From Heyndrickxia oleronia (GTDB taxonomy: Bacteria; Bacillota; Bacilli; Bacillales; Bacillaceae_C): a DNA stretch of 64,000 nucleotides. Location: NCBI RefSeq assembly GCF_017809215.1, contig NZ_CP065424.1:630001-694000 (forward strand), read 5' to 3'. The translations under genes and the position numbers were made by a program. Numbering within the stretch: the stretch's first letter is position 1; the number at the start of each line of letters is the position of its first letter. Under the pieces are notes generated by a model. That model searched no databases, was not told the DNA's origin, and saw only the letters and a program-made list of their open reading frames with translations. This document shows, piece by piece, positions 54,243 through 63,559 of this stretch.

Positions 54243-54965
54243 ATGAAAGTAAACAAGAATTTACCTACACCTTTATATCATCAAGTAAAGGATTACCTAG
54301 AAGAAAAAATCATTTCTGGTGAATGGGAACCAGGTTTTCAGTTACCAACAGAAAAGGAGCTATCGTCCCAATTTCAAGTAAGTAGCATTACGGTAAAAAG
54401 GGCGATTCATGATCTGGTAAACAAAGGAGTTCTCTATCGTCAAAGAGCAAAAGGGACTTTTGTCAGTAAAAGAGAGGATAAAGATATATACCAGCTAGTG
54501 TCACTCCGGAATGAAGCGGATGAATCAAAACACCATCCCCATAAATCATTGTCATTCAAGGAAGAAGAAGCTGGTGTGAAAATTGGTAAGATGCTTGAAA
54601 TCAATGCGAAAGAAAAAGTTTATAAAATTCACAGATTAAAAATTGAAGAAGAGACGCCAGTAGGAATTGAATATACCTATATTCCAAGTTCCCTATTTCC
54701 AGGTCTCACAGAAACAATGATAGAAGATGACCTTTTCTATAATGTTTTTACGAATAAATATGGGTTGAAATTAGAGAAAGCCAAAATCTTTTTCTCTACC
54801 ATTATTGCAGATGAGTATGAAGCAGCCCTTTTAAACATACCTAAAGGCGAGCAGCTATTTGTATTAGAGAGGTTTACACATACAGAGGATCAGCAAATTA
54901 TTGAATACTCAAGGTTTATTATTAGGCAAGAGAAATCCAGGTATTATATCGAAGTAAAGCTTTAA
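54243..54965 (+). CDS. GntR family regulator with UTRA domain (HutC subfamily)
   Basis: A 240-residue protein. N-terminal winged helix: YHQVKDYLEEKIISGEWEPG, LPTEKELSSQFQVSSITVKR. C-terminal UTRA ligand domain ending in ERFTHTEDQQIIEYSRFIIR. AAGGAG is seven bases before the ATG. It probably represses the adjacent amine/amino acid genes until an effector binds. The last 33 codons are duplicated at 60341-60441. Confidence 0.9.
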   Translation: MKVNKNLPTPLYHQVKDYLEEKIISGEWEPGFQLPTEKELSSQFQVSSITVKRAIHDLVNKGVLYRQRAKGTFVSKREDKDIYQLVSLRNEADESKHHPHKSLSFKEEEAGVKIGKMLEINAKEKVYKIHRLKIEEETPVGIEYTYIPSSLFPGLTETMIEDDLFYNVFTNKYGLKLEKAKIFFSTIIADEYEAALLNIPKGEQLFVLERFTHTEDQQIIEYSRFIIRQEKSRYYIEVKL

Positions 54966-55008
54966 AAAATATCTTGTTATTTTACATATAATTTTTATTT
55001 TAAAAGAA

Positions 55009-55020
55009 TATAATATTATA
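55009..55020. promoter_or_regulatory. probable GntR operator 2 (oxidase/transport operon)
   Basis: Identical TATAATATTATA palindrome, about 65 bases before the FAD oxidase gene; ATATAATATTATAAC context is preserved. Confidence 0.5.
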
Positions 55021-55074
55021 ACTTTATAACTTTAGTTTAGTAAATTTTGATTAAGAAGGGGATGATATGAACTT

Positions 55075-56202
55075 ATGAAAATTATTGTAATCGGTTCGGG
55101 AATTGTTGGTTCAAGTACAGCTTACCACTTGGCAAAAAAGGGTGCTGAAGTATTTTTAGTTGATAGACTTCATGATGGGCAAGCAACAGCAGCAGGTGCT
55201 GGAATCGTTTGTCCATGGATTAGTAGCGTAAATAATAAGGATTGGTATACTCTTGCAAATGCTGGAGCATGTTACTATCCAAAACTAGTTTCTCAACTTA
55301 AAGAAGATGGAGAGAGCAATATAGGCTATGGATTAGTAGGTGCACTTGCTGTTAGTAATGACGATGAAGAACTAAATGTGATTGAACAAACGGCTAGAAC
55401 ACGCCAATTGGAAACACCAGAGGTCGGCGAGGTTAGGCGTTTATCAGGTAGAGAAGCCCGTGAACTTTTCCCACCTTTAAATGAAGATCTTAAAGCTGTC
55501 TATGTATCAGGTGCAGCTCGAGTTGACGGGAGATTATTGAGGGATGCTTTAAAAAGAGGTGCAGAAAAGCATGGTGCACAATTATATACCGGATTGGCCA
55601 GCCTCGAAATCGTGAATGAAAAAGTAACTGGAGTTCATGTGAATGGTGAGGTTTTATCTGCTGATGCAGTAGTACTAACAGCGGGAGCCTGGATATCTGA
55701 AATGTTAGAACCGTATGGAATTGGACTGCAGGTTGAGCCACAGCGCGGACAAATCGTTCATTTAAAGCTTCCAGATCAAGATACCTCCAATTGGCCAGTT
55801 ATCCTTCCGCAAAGTAGTCACTATCTTGTTAGTTTTGAAGATTCGAGAATAGTTGTAGGAGCAACGAGAGAATCGGGTTCTGGTTTTGATTATCGTGTAA
55901 CTGCAGCCGGTGTAAAGGAAGTTATTGAAGAAGCCTTATTTGTAGCACCTGGTCTTTCAAATAGTACATTGCATGAAGTAAGGGTTGGATTTAGACCCAT
56001 TAGTGCAGATATTCTTCCTTTATTAGGACATATACCGGCAGTAAATGGATTAATCATTGCCAATGGACTCGGTGCATCCGGTTTAACGATGGGACCATTC
56101 GTTGGTAACCTAGCAGCTAAGTTGGCTCTTAATGAAAAATTGGAATTAGATATTACCCCTTATTATCCTCTTAGACATTCTCAAAATTTAAAGCATTGTT
56201 GA
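55075..56202 (+). CDS. FAD-dependent amino acid/amine oxidoreductase (DAO family)
   Basis: A 375-residue flavoprotein of the D-amino acid oxidase/dehydrogenase family (DadA-, sarcosine- or glycine-oxidase-like). FAD loop IIVIGSGIVGSSTAYHLAKK (residues 2-21), the ADGAG-like HDGQATAAGAGIVCPWIS, VVLTAGAWISEML and the C-terminal NGLGASGLTMGPFVGNLAAK. It oxidatively deaminates an amino acid or N-substituted glycine in the cytoplasm. It precedes a polyamine-type ABC transporter, so the imported compound is its likely substrate. AAGGGGATG is the ribosome site. Confidence 0.88.
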   Translation: MKIIVIGSGIVGSSTAYHLAKKGAEVFLVDRLHDGQATAAGAGIVCPWISSVNNKDWYTLANAGACYYPKLVSQLKEDGESNIGYGLVGALAVSNDDEELNVIEQTARTRQLETPEVGEVRRLSGREARELFPPLNEDLKAVYVSGAARVDGRLLRDALKRGAEKHGAQLYTGLASLEIVNEKVTGVHVNGEVLSADAVVLTAGAWISEMLEPYGIGLQVEPQRGQIVHLKLPDQDTSNWPVILPQSSHYLVSFEDSRIVVGATRESGSGFDYRVTAAGVKEVIEEALFVAPGLSNSTLHEVRVGFRPISADILPLLGHIPAVNGLIIANGLGASGLTMGPFVGNLAAKLALNEKLELDITPYYPLRHSQNLKHC

Positions 56203-56381
56203 AGTATTACCGTTCACTATATTGGTTTTTCACCTTTTATGTATTCCCAATAAGAAATTTTATTCTCAAAGATTATATGATTAAAATCTTAAGGGGATAA
56301 AATTTCAGAATTGTCACAATAGAGATGGATTTTAGTAGATGTTATTTGGTTTTATAACAAATTGAACAAGGGGGAAATAAG

Positions 56382-57458
56382 TTGAAAAAACAATTCTTTG
56401 TATTATTCATTTGCCTTTTCCTTATGATCATGTCAGCATGTGGGAACAAAACAGGAAATAAAGCGAATGAAGGTAACGGTAGTGACAAAACGTTAGTTTT
56501 AGCGGCTTATGGTGGTAGTTATGAGAAAAAAATGAAGGAATCAGTTATTCCAAAATTTGAGAAGAAGTATGGTGTAAAAGTTAAGTATATAACCGGAAGC
56601 TCGGTTGATACATTATCAAAGCTTCAAGCACAAAAGGATCACCCACAGATCGATGTTGCTTTTTTAGATGATGGACCACAAGCACAAGCAAAAGCCTTTG
56701 GACTTTTAGCACCATTAGATGAAAAAGTAGTTACGAATATGGAACATGTTTATGACATAGCAAAAGATGAAGATAATATTGGGATTGGCTTTGGAATTAT
56801 CTCAACAGGGCTTGCCTATAACAAAGAACTATTTGAGAAAAACGGATGGGAGCCATTGAAATCATGGAATGATTTAGCAGACTCCAAATTTAAAGGGAAT
56901 TTAGTATTACCATCGATTGCAAATACTTATGGTGTCCACTTGCTCATCATGGCAGCAAAAGCTAATGGAGGAAGTGAAGAAGATATAGAGCCGGGCTTTG
57001 AAGCTCTGAAAAAAATCGCAAAGAATGCCGTAACGTTTGATAAAACAGCCGATGTATCTAACTACTTCTTACAGGGACAAACAGTAGCGAGTGCGTGGGG
57101 AAGTAGTCGGGTGTATACATTGCAGGACACAGGTTTCCCGATTGAATATGTTGTACCTGAGGAAGGTGCGATTGCATTGATGTCAACCATAAGTGTCGTA
57201 AAGAATGCACCTAATAATGATTTAGCACAAAAATTTGTAAATTATGTATTAAGTGAAGAGGTTCAAAAGGATTTTTCACAAGCGCTATTTGATGGTCCCG
57301 TTAATAAAAATGTGAAACTAGAAGGAGAGATCACAAAGAAGATTCCATATGGCCAGGAGGAAATTGACAAATTAATCAAAGTAAATTGGAAGCTTGTCAA
57401 TGAAAAGCGTGCGGAATGGACGGAAAGAGCCAATAAAGAAATTGAAATCTCGCATTAA
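56382..57458 (+). CDS. ABC transporter substrate-binding lipoprotein (PotD-like)
   Basis: A 358-residue extracellular solute-binding protein of the spermidine/putrescine or opine type. TTG start after AAGGGGGAA. Signal peptide with lipobox MSAC near residue 20, then TLVLAAYGGSYEKKMKESVI, FGIISTGLAYNKELFEKNGW and TFDKTADVSNYFLQGQTVAS. It delivers a small cationic or amino-acid-like compound to the permeases below. Four-gene ABC set in PotD-A-B-C order. Confidence 0.88.
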   Translation: MKKQFFVLFICLFLMIMSACGNKTGNKANEGNGSDKTLVLAAYGGSYEKKMKESVIPKFEKKYGVKVKYITGSSVDTLSKLQAQKDHPQIDVAFLDDGPQAQAKAFGLLAPLDEKVVTNMEHVYDIAKDEDNIGIGFGIISTGLAYNKELFEKNGWEPLKSWNDLADSKFKGNLVLPSIANTYGVHLLIMAAKANGGSEEDIEPGFEALKKIAKNAVTFDKTADVSNYFLQGQTVASAWGSSRVYTLQDTGFPIEYVVPEEGAIALMSTISVVKNAPNNDLAQKFVNYVLSEEVQKDFSQALFDGPVNKNVKLEGEITKKIPYGQEEIDKLIKVNWKLVNEKRAEWTERANKEIEISH

Positions 57459-57473
57459 TGAAGAGGTGATTAG

Positions 57474-58541
57474 ATGAGTTATTTAAGTTTGCAGGATATT
57501 GTTAAAAGTTTCAATCAAGTTGAGGTTGTTAAACAGCTAAGTTTAGATATTCAGCAAGGTGAGCTCATATCATTCCTAGGACCATCTGGATGTGGGAAAA
57601 CAACGACCTTAAATATGATTGCAGGTTTTTTGGATGTTGACGGAGGAAGAATCATGGTGGATGGGGCACCTGTTCACTTACTTCCGCCAAATAAAAGGGA
57701 AATGGGCATGGTTTTTCAAAATTATGCTCTATTTCCCCATATGACCGTATTTAATAATGTAGCCTATGGATTAAAGCTCCGTAAGGTTCCAAATAATGAA
57801 ATCAAAATTCGAGTAGCAGAAGCATTAGAAATGGTTAGATTGTCTGCCTATGAGAATCGTTACCCAAGGGAATTATCAGGGGGACAGCAGCAGCGTGTTT
57901 CGTTGGCAAGAGCATTGGTCGTTAAACCAAAGGTGCTTCTTCTAGATGAGCCTTTAAGTAATCTCGACGCGAAGCTCCGCCAAGAAATGAGAGAAGAAAT
58001 TGTGACAATCCAGAAACAGGTAAAGATTACTACGATATTCGTTACTCATGATCAGGAGGAGGCACTTGCTATATCTGATCGCATTGCTGTAATGAATGAA
58101 GGATGCATTGAACAAGTCGATGATCCCACAACCATTTATAATCATCCAAAAACGGATTTTGTATCGAAATTTATTGGTGAAGTAAACCAAGTACAAGGGA
58201 ATGTTCTCGAAACCTTTGAAAATAATGTATGTAAAATTAGCTTTTACGGCAATGAACAGTTTGTGCCTGTTCAAACCTCTGGAAATAAGGAAATGAGTTT
58301 CTTTATTCGACCGGAAAGGATCAAAATATCACAGGAGGAAGGTGGCAATAGCTTCCAGACAAGAGTCGAAAGGAAAATATTCCTTGGTTCAAAAACAAGA
58401 TATATTTTAAATGTGAAAGAGAAAAAACTCATTGCAGATATTTCAAATACAGAGTTGAATCCCCATCATATTGAAGAGGGAGAGAATGTTTATACCTATT
58501 GGGAGCCTGAGGACTTATTACCTTCAAAAGAGGTGAGTTGA
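57474..58541 (+). CDS. ABC transporter ATP-binding protein (PotA-like)
   Basis: A 355-residue import ATPase. Walker A GPSGCGKTT, signature LSGGQQQR, Walker B VLLLDEPLSNLD, switch His in FVTHDQEEA, then a TOBE domain (about residues 275-350). Start ATG after GAGGTGAT. Closely packed with the neighbours (15 and 4 bases). It energises uptake of the amine or amino acid derivative. Confidence 0.92.
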   Translation: MSYLSLQDIVKSFNQVEVVKQLSLDIQQGELISFLGPSGCGKTTTLNMIAGFLDVDGGRIMVDGAPVHLLPPNKREMGMVFQNYALFPHMTVFNNVAYGLKLRKVPNNEIKIRVAEALEMVRLSAYENRYPRELSGGQQQRVSLARALVVKPKVLLLDEPLSNLDAKLRQEMREEIVTIQKQVKITTIFVTHDQEEALAISDRIAVMNEGCIEQVDDPTTIYNHPKTDFVSKFIGEVNQVQGNVLETFENNVCKISFYGNEQFVPVQTSGNKEMSFFIRPERIKISQEEGGNSFQTRVERKIFLGSKTRYILNVKEKKLIADISNTELNPHHIEEGENVYTYWEPEDLLPSKEVS

Positions 58542-58545
58542 GACG

Positions 58546-59469
58546 ATGCAAGGAGAAATCGCAACGAATCCAGATCAATCATTGTTAATACAGCAAAAAA
58601 AGAAGAAAAATTTCAGGAAAAAACTTGATATTTGGTTATTACTATTACCTACACTGCTTATCTTTATCTTTTTCTTTTTAGTTCCGTTAGTTTTTCTATT
58701 TGTGACTAGCTTCAAAACCTTTGATGCGAATAGTGGAATTGGAAATGAATGGACGTTTCAAAATTATATAAAATTCCTGACTGATTCCTTTTATTTAAGC
58801 GTATTATGGCGAACTGTGAAAATTGCGCTACTAACGACATTCATCACAATCATCATATCCTATCCAGTTGCCTACCAAATCTCAAAGGTTAAAGGGAGAT
58901 TAAAAAACTTCTTAACTCTTATCGTATTATCGCCATTATTAATAAGTATGGTCATCCGCTCTTATGGTTGGGTCATTATTCTTTCTAATAAAGGAGTCAT
59001 TAATAATACATTGATGGATTTAGGGATTATAAATCAACCACTTACCTTACTTTATACAGAATTCAGCGTTATTTTAGGGATGATTCATGTGTTGTTTCCT
59101 TATATGGTGTTAACGATTATGGGATCTCTTGAGAGAATAGATCCGTCTGTCATTAGGGCATCGCAAAATCTTGGAGCAAGTTCTGCAAGAACCTTTTTTT
59201 CAGTCATGTTGCCGCTAACTTTACCAGGAATCTTTGCTGGTTCAGTGATGGTATTTAGCTTAAGTGTTAGCTCATTTGTCACACCAGCCATTCTTGGTGG
59301 ACCCCAAGTAAAAGTAATGTCTTATTTAACCTATGAACAAACGGCTGTGATGTTGAATTGGCCATATGGTTCAGCAATTGGTTTCCTTCTCATCTTTTTA
59401 GCCATTATTACGATCATTATCTATAGTAGAATATTAGCTTATTCTGAAAAAGGAGTGGCTATTCAATGA
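58546..59469 (+). CDS. ABC transporter permease (PotB-like)
   Basis: A 307-residue membrane protein with six helices and the cytoplasmic EAA-type loop IRASQNLGASSARTFFSVML. A basic N-terminal tail precedes the first helix. It overlaps the next permease gene by four bases (ATGA), a sign of coupled translation. Confidence 0.9.
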   Translation: MQGEIATNPDQSLLIQQKKKKNFRKKLDIWLLLLPTLLIFIFFFLVPLVFLFVTSFKTFDANSGIGNEWTFQNYIKFLTDSFYLSVLWRTVKIALLTTFITIIISYPVAYQISKVKGRLKNFLTLIVLSPLLISMVIRSYGWVIILSNKGVINNTLMDLGIINQPLTLLYTEFSVILGMIHVLFPYMVLTIMGSLERIDPSVIRASQNLGASSARTFFSVMLPLTLPGIFAGSVMVFSLSVSSFVTPAILGGPQVKVMSYLTYEQTAVMLNWPYGSAIGFLLIFLAIITIIIYSRILAYSEKGVAIQ

Positions 59470-60263
59470 GAAAAAAACTTCCAAAACTTACGTTAAATAC
59501 ATTTTGTATCATCGTATATCTATTTTTACTGGCACCTATTGTCGTTGTTTTATTTTCATCCTTGACGAAGACAGAATATATTACGTTTCCACCAAAGGGT
59601 TTGACATTACGCTGGTACACCGAATTAATCAATCATCCTGAATTTATGCAATCGTTTATTTTGAGTATTGTAGTCGCACTAGGAACGGCAATATTTTCAA
59701 CAGTTATCGGCACTTTAGCATCACTTGCAATTGTAAGAAATCAATTCAAGGGAAAAGAAGCAATTGTACAGTTAGTCGGTTCACCACTTTTAATTCCGTC
59801 CGTCGTGTTTGGGGTCGCACTTCTTCAATATTATTCATGGATTGGTCTTGCTGCCAGTCCGCTTGCCTTGATAATTGGACATATCATTTTAACTGTTCCT
59901 TTTGTGCTACGTTTAGTCGTTGCTAGTTTAGTAGATTTTGACCGTTCCATTGAACGAGCTGCTATGAATCTAGGAGCGGGTTCTTGGAAGGTATTTTTCC
60001 ACATTACCCTACCAATGATCAAATCCGGGGTGATTGCGGGCTGTATCTTTGCTTTTATTACCTCCTTTGATGATTTGACTGTAGCCTTATTTATCGTTAG
60101 TACGGATGTTGTAACCCTACCAGTAAGAATCTATACGTATATGCAATACCAATACGACCCTATTATTACGTCTATCTCAAGCATCATGATTATATTGACC
60201 ATTATATTAATGATCGTCATTGAAAAGGTCTTAGGTGTTGGAAAGGTATTTGCATCTAAATAG
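59466..60263 (+). CDS. ABC transporter permease (PotC-like)
   Basis: A 265-residue six-helix permease with EAA-type loop IERAAMNLGAGSWKVFFHIT. It pairs with the preceding permease. The TAG stop codon is formed by the junction with a REP-like repeat, so the true C-terminus may have been altered by the rearrangement here. Confidence 0.9.
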   Translation: MRKKLPKLTLNTFCIIVYLFLLAPIVVVLFSSLTKTEYITFPPKGLTLRWYTELINHPEFMQSFILSIVVALGTAIFSTVIGTLASLAIVRNQFKGKEAIVQLVGSPLLIPSVVFGVALLQYYSWIGLAASPLALIIGHIILTVPFVLRLVVASLVDFDRSIERAAMNLGAGSWKVFFHITLPMIKSGVIAGCIFAFITSFDDLTVALFIVSTDVVTLPVRIYTYMQYQYDPIITSISSIMIILTIILMIVIEKVLGVGKVFASK

Positions 60264-60300
60264 GGACGGTTCTTGTGCTTCCATTTATGGTATCTGGTAC
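60262..60300. repeat. REP-like half repeat, copy 5
   Basis: AGGGACGGTTCTTGTGCTTC followed by ATTTATGGTATCTGGTACTC, matching 52867-52905. It lies between a permease stop codon and the gntR remnant. Confidence 0.7.
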
Positions 60301-60340
60301 TCCTCGGATTTTGAAAAGCTTAGTAGATATATAAGGAAGA

Positions 60341-60441
60341 TAGAGAGGTTTACGCATACAGAGGATCAGAAAATTATTGAATATTCAAGATTCATTATTA
60401 GACAAGAAAAATCGAGATATTATATTGAAATTAGACTTTAG
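60341..60441 (+). pseudogene. remnant of a second GntR/UTRA regulator (3' end only)
   Basis: About 100 bases aligning without gaps to the last 101 bases of the gntR gene (54865-54965) with roughly 85% identity by eye; it encodes ERFTHTEDQKIIEYSRFIIR and stops at the same codon. No start or DNA-binding domain remains. A duplicated regulator gene was probably deleted up to the adjacent REP-like repeat. Confidence 0.75.
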
Positions 60442-60479
60442 TGATATAAGGTCTAATTTGTACTCATAAAATATAAAGT

Positions 60480-60491
60480 TATAATATTATA
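60480..60491. promoter_or_regulatory. probable GntR operator 3 (peptidase/dipeptide operon)
   Basis: TATAATATTATA palindrome; the reverse strand gives the same ATATAATATTATAAC context as sites 1 and 2. About 60 bases before the M20 peptidase gene. Confidence 0.5.
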
Positions 60492-60541
60492 TTTTTATAT
60501 TTTAACTTATTTATCCCAAACCTTGAAAGGATGAAGCTCGA

Positions 60542-61885
60542 ATGGAAAAAGTTTTTCGGTACATTGAAGATCATGCTGATATGTATCTTGATTGGTTAAT
60601 CGAAGCATGTAATCAACCTAGCGTATCTGCCCAAAATCGGGGAATGGTAGAAATGAAAGAGCTTGTAAAAAGATTTCTAAATATGATCAATGTTGAGGTT
60701 GAAGAAATAACAACAGATGGCTATCCGATTATTTATGGCGAACTAGAAGAAGGTCATAATAAAACACTCACATTCTATAATCATTATGATGTACAGCCTG
60801 AAGACCCAATTGATCATTGGAAAAGCCCTCCATTTGAAGCCAGCATAAGAGAAGGGAAAATTTTTGCAAGGGGGGTTGCGGATAATAAAGGAAACCTGAT
60901 TGCTCGAATATGTGCTGTACATGCCTATCAACAAATATATGGAAAAGTACCTATCAATCTTAAATTTATCTTTGAGGGAGAGGAAGAAGTAGGAAGTCCA
61001 CATTTGGAATTTTTTGCGAAAGAGCATCCTAACAAACTAAAAACAAATGGAATCATTTGGGAAGGTGGTTCGAGAGAAGTTGAAAGTAAACGTCCACATA
61101 TTGGATTAGGTGTGAAAGGGATATGTTATGTTGAGTTAACTTGTAAGGGAGCCGATATGGACTTACATTCTTCAGAAGCAGCAATTATTGAGAATCCAGC
61201 TTGGAGGCTCATTTGGGCATTGAGTACATTGAAAAATGAACAAGAAGAAATATTAATTGAAGGATTTTATGACGATATCGTCCCATTGAGTGATTTAGAC
61301 AAAAAGTTTATTGGATCGATGATTTATGATGAGGAAGCTACAAAGAAATTATACGGAATATCTAAATTTTTGAAAAATGTATCAGGAGATGCATTAAAGG
61401 AAAGTTTGACAGCGGACCCGACATGCACAATATGTGGAATTGAGTCAGGATATATCGGTGAAGGGTCAAAAACCGTACTACCATCAATTGCAAGGGTAAA
61501 ATTAGATTTTCGTTTAGTCCCCAATCAATCACCCGAGAAAATTGCACAATTGTTAAGAAATCACTTAGATAAACATGGATTTACCGATATTGAGATTAAG
61601 CAAGCACATGGTTTGCATCCATTTAATACAGATCCTAATCATCCATTTGTAAATACTGTTCTTAAAAGCATGGATGAAGTTTATCAAGAACCACCTGTTA
61701 TTTTGCGCAATTTAGCTGGATCAAGTCCAATGTATAAAATGTTAAAAAATACAAATATTCCAGCAGTACAAATAGGTGTCGCCAATCTCCAATCTAATTA
61801 TCATGCGCCGAATGAGAATATATTCATTGATGATTATATTCAAGGAATTAAGGTTACAGCCGCAGTTATTAATAATTTTAGATGA
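60542..61885 (+). CDS. M20 family metallopeptidase (dipeptidase-like)
   Basis: A 447-residue cytoplasmic zinc enzyme of the M20 (ArgE/DapE/CPG2, carnosinase-like) family. Metal ligands and catalytic residues: His in TFYNHYDVQPEDP, Asp in ARGVADNKGN, Glu pair in FEGEEEVGS, Asp/Glu in IIWEGGSREV, and His in SNYHAPNENIFI. It cleaves dipeptides or N-acyl amino acids. AAAGGATG precedes the ATG. Together with the peptide transporter downstream and the amino acid oxidase upstream, it fits a peptide-derived nutrient pathway. Confidence 0.9.
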   Translation: MEKVFRYIEDHADMYLDWLIEACNQPSVSAQNRGMVEMKELVKRFLNMINVEVEEITTDGYPIIYGELEEGHNKTLTFYNHYDVQPEDPIDHWKSPPFEASIREGKIFARGVADNKGNLIARICAVHAYQQIYGKVPINLKFIFEGEEEVGSPHLEFFAKEHPNKLKTNGIIWEGGSREVESKRPHIGLGVKGICYVELTCKGADMDLHSSEAAIIENPAWRLIWALSTLKNEQEEILIEGFYDDIVPLSDLDKKFIGSMIYDEEATKKLYGISKFLKNVSGDALKESLTADPTCTICGIESGYIGEGSKTVLPSIARVKLDFRLVPNQSPEKIAQLLRNHLDKHGFTDIEIKQAHGLHPFNTDPNHPFVNTVLKSMDEVYQEPPVILRNLAGSSPMYKMLKNTNIPAVQIGVANLQSNYHAPNENIFIDDYIQGIKVTAAVINNFR

Positions 61886-61933
61886 AAAATAGTCTGAAAT
61901 TTTAAAAATTAACAATGGTAAAGGGGGAAAATT

Positions 61934-63487
61934 ATGAAAAAGTCTTTTAGGTTCGTTCTTGTGGCTTGTATTATTATGGCATTCATGATTGCTGGATGTA
62001 GTAGCAAATCTTCTACAGGGGAAAGTAGTAATGGAAAAAAGGGGAAAGACAAAACTACATTAATTTTAGCACAAAGTGCTGATATTACGACATTAGATCC
62101 GCAAAATTCGTTAAGTACAACCGGTGATCGTGTGTTTAGGAACATGTATAGTCGATTATTCAATAGGGACGATAAAATGGAAATTCAACAAGAACTAGTG
62201 GAATCATACAAAAATGTAGATGAAGTAACATGGAAGTTTAAGTTAAAGGAAGGAGTAAAATTTCATAATGGGGATTCTTTAACTGCTGAAGATGTCAAAT
62301 ATAGTCTTGAACGAGTGATGAAGGATCAGACATTAAAGGAATTTCCGTATTTTACACAGCTTTCAAAGATAAATGTTATTGATGACTTGAATTTTGAAAT
62401 TATAACGGATGGTCCTATGCCTACATTATTAAGACTTTTAGCCAAAAGTGGCGCAGATATCATGCCGAAAAAATATATCGAAAAAGTAGGGATGGATGAG
62501 TTTTTAAAGAAACCAATCGGTTCTGGCCCCTATAAATTTGTTAAATGGGATCGTGATGATCGAGTTGTTTTAGAAGGATTTACGGATTATTTTGGTGGAG
62601 CACCGAAATGGAAGGAAGTCATTGTGAGAGCAATACCTGAGAGCTCTACTCGAGTCGGGGAATTACTAACTGGGGGAGTAGATATTGCAACGGATATTCC
62701 ACCGAATGAATGGGACCGTGTAAATGGAGAAGAGGGTGTGTCACTGTTAAATGGAGATACAACTCGTGTCATGCTTTTAGTTGTTAGAACAACAAAGGGG
62801 TTTGCTACTTCTGACCCAAAAGTAAGGGAAGCGATTGACTTAGCTATAAATGAAAAGGCAATTGTTGATTCTGTTCTAAAAGGGACAGGAGTCCCTGTTC
62901 GAACACGTGTACCTGAAGGGGTAGTTGGTTCTAATCCAGACTTATATAACACGTATGAATATGATCTTGACAAGGCAAAAAAATTATTAGCGGAAGCTGG
63001 TTATAAGAACGGACTAGAGATTACATTAACAGCACCGAAAGGAAGATACCCACTTGATGGAGAGGTGGCTCAATTAGTAGCGAGTATGTTAGGTGAGGCG
63101 GGTATTAAAGTTAATTTAAAGTTACTTGAGTCTAGCGCGTATTTAGATGAATATAATTCAAACTCCAATAAAGAATTGTTGATGATTGGCTTGGCAGATG
63201 GGTTGTTGGATGCTTCTTATTCATTGGTTCACTATACAAAAGATCGTGCAGCAGGACAAACCGATTATTACAATCAGGAGGTAGAAAAGCTTTTTCATGA
63301 TGCCGGAAGAAACTTGAATGAAGAGGAACGAATCAGACAGTATCAAGAAATTCAATCCATTGTTGCTGAGGAGAGACCACATATTTTCTTATTCCAACAA
63401 AATGCTAACTATGGAGTTTCAGATCGGGTTACATTCCAAACAAGGTTAGATGAAGTAATTAATTTTTCGGATATTTCTTTGAAGTAA
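61934..63487 (+). CDS. dipeptide/oligopeptide ABC transporter substrate-binding lipoprotein
   Basis: A 517-residue SBP_bac_5 family protein (DppA/OppA/NikA type). Lipoprotein signal with lipobox IAGC near residue 22, then LILAQSADITTLDPQNSLST, VKFHNGDSLTAEDVKYSLER and the family-typical KKPIGSGPYKFVKWDRDD. AAAGGGGGAA is the ribosome site. It binds a short peptide or similar compound outside the membrane. A hairpin separates it from the permease, which would allow more binding protein than permease to be made. Confidence 0.92.
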   Translation: MKKSFRFVLVACIIMAFMIAGCSSKSSTGESSNGKKGKDKTTLILAQSADITTLDPQNSLSTTGDRVFRNMYSRLFNRDDKMEIQQELVESYKNVDEVTWKFKLKEGVKFHNGDSLTAEDVKYSLERVMKDQTLKEFPYFTQLSKINVIDDLNFEIITDGPMPTLLRLLAKSGADIMPKKYIEKVGMDEFLKKPIGSGPYKFVKWDRDDRVVLEGFTDYFGGAPKWKEVIVRAIPESSTRVGELLTGGVDIATDIPPNEWDRVNGEEGVSLLNGDTTRVMLLVVRTTKGFATSDPKVREAIDLAINEKAIVDSVLKGTGVPVRTRVPEGVVGSNPDLYNTYEYDLDKAKKLLAEAGYKNGLEITLTAPKGRYPLDGEVAQLVASMLGEAGIKVNLKLLESSAYLDEYNSNSNKELLMIGLADGLLDASYSLVHYTKDRAAGQTDYYNQEVEKLFHDAGRNLNEEERIRQYQEIQSIVAEERPHIFLFQQNANYGVSDRVTFQTRLDEVINFSDISLK

Positions 63488-63508
63488 GTTGTTTGGGAGA
63501 TGAAAATG

Positions 63509-63540
63509 AACGGGACTGGGAAAGAAAAGCTAGTCCCGTT
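63509..63540 (+). terminator. intercistronic hairpin after the binding protein gene
   Basis: Perfect 9-bp stem (AACGGGACT with AGTCCCGTT), 14-base loop, with only TTT following. Probably partial termination or mRNA-stabilising. Confidence 0.6.
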
Positions 63541-63559
63541 TCTGAAAGGAGACTAAGAA

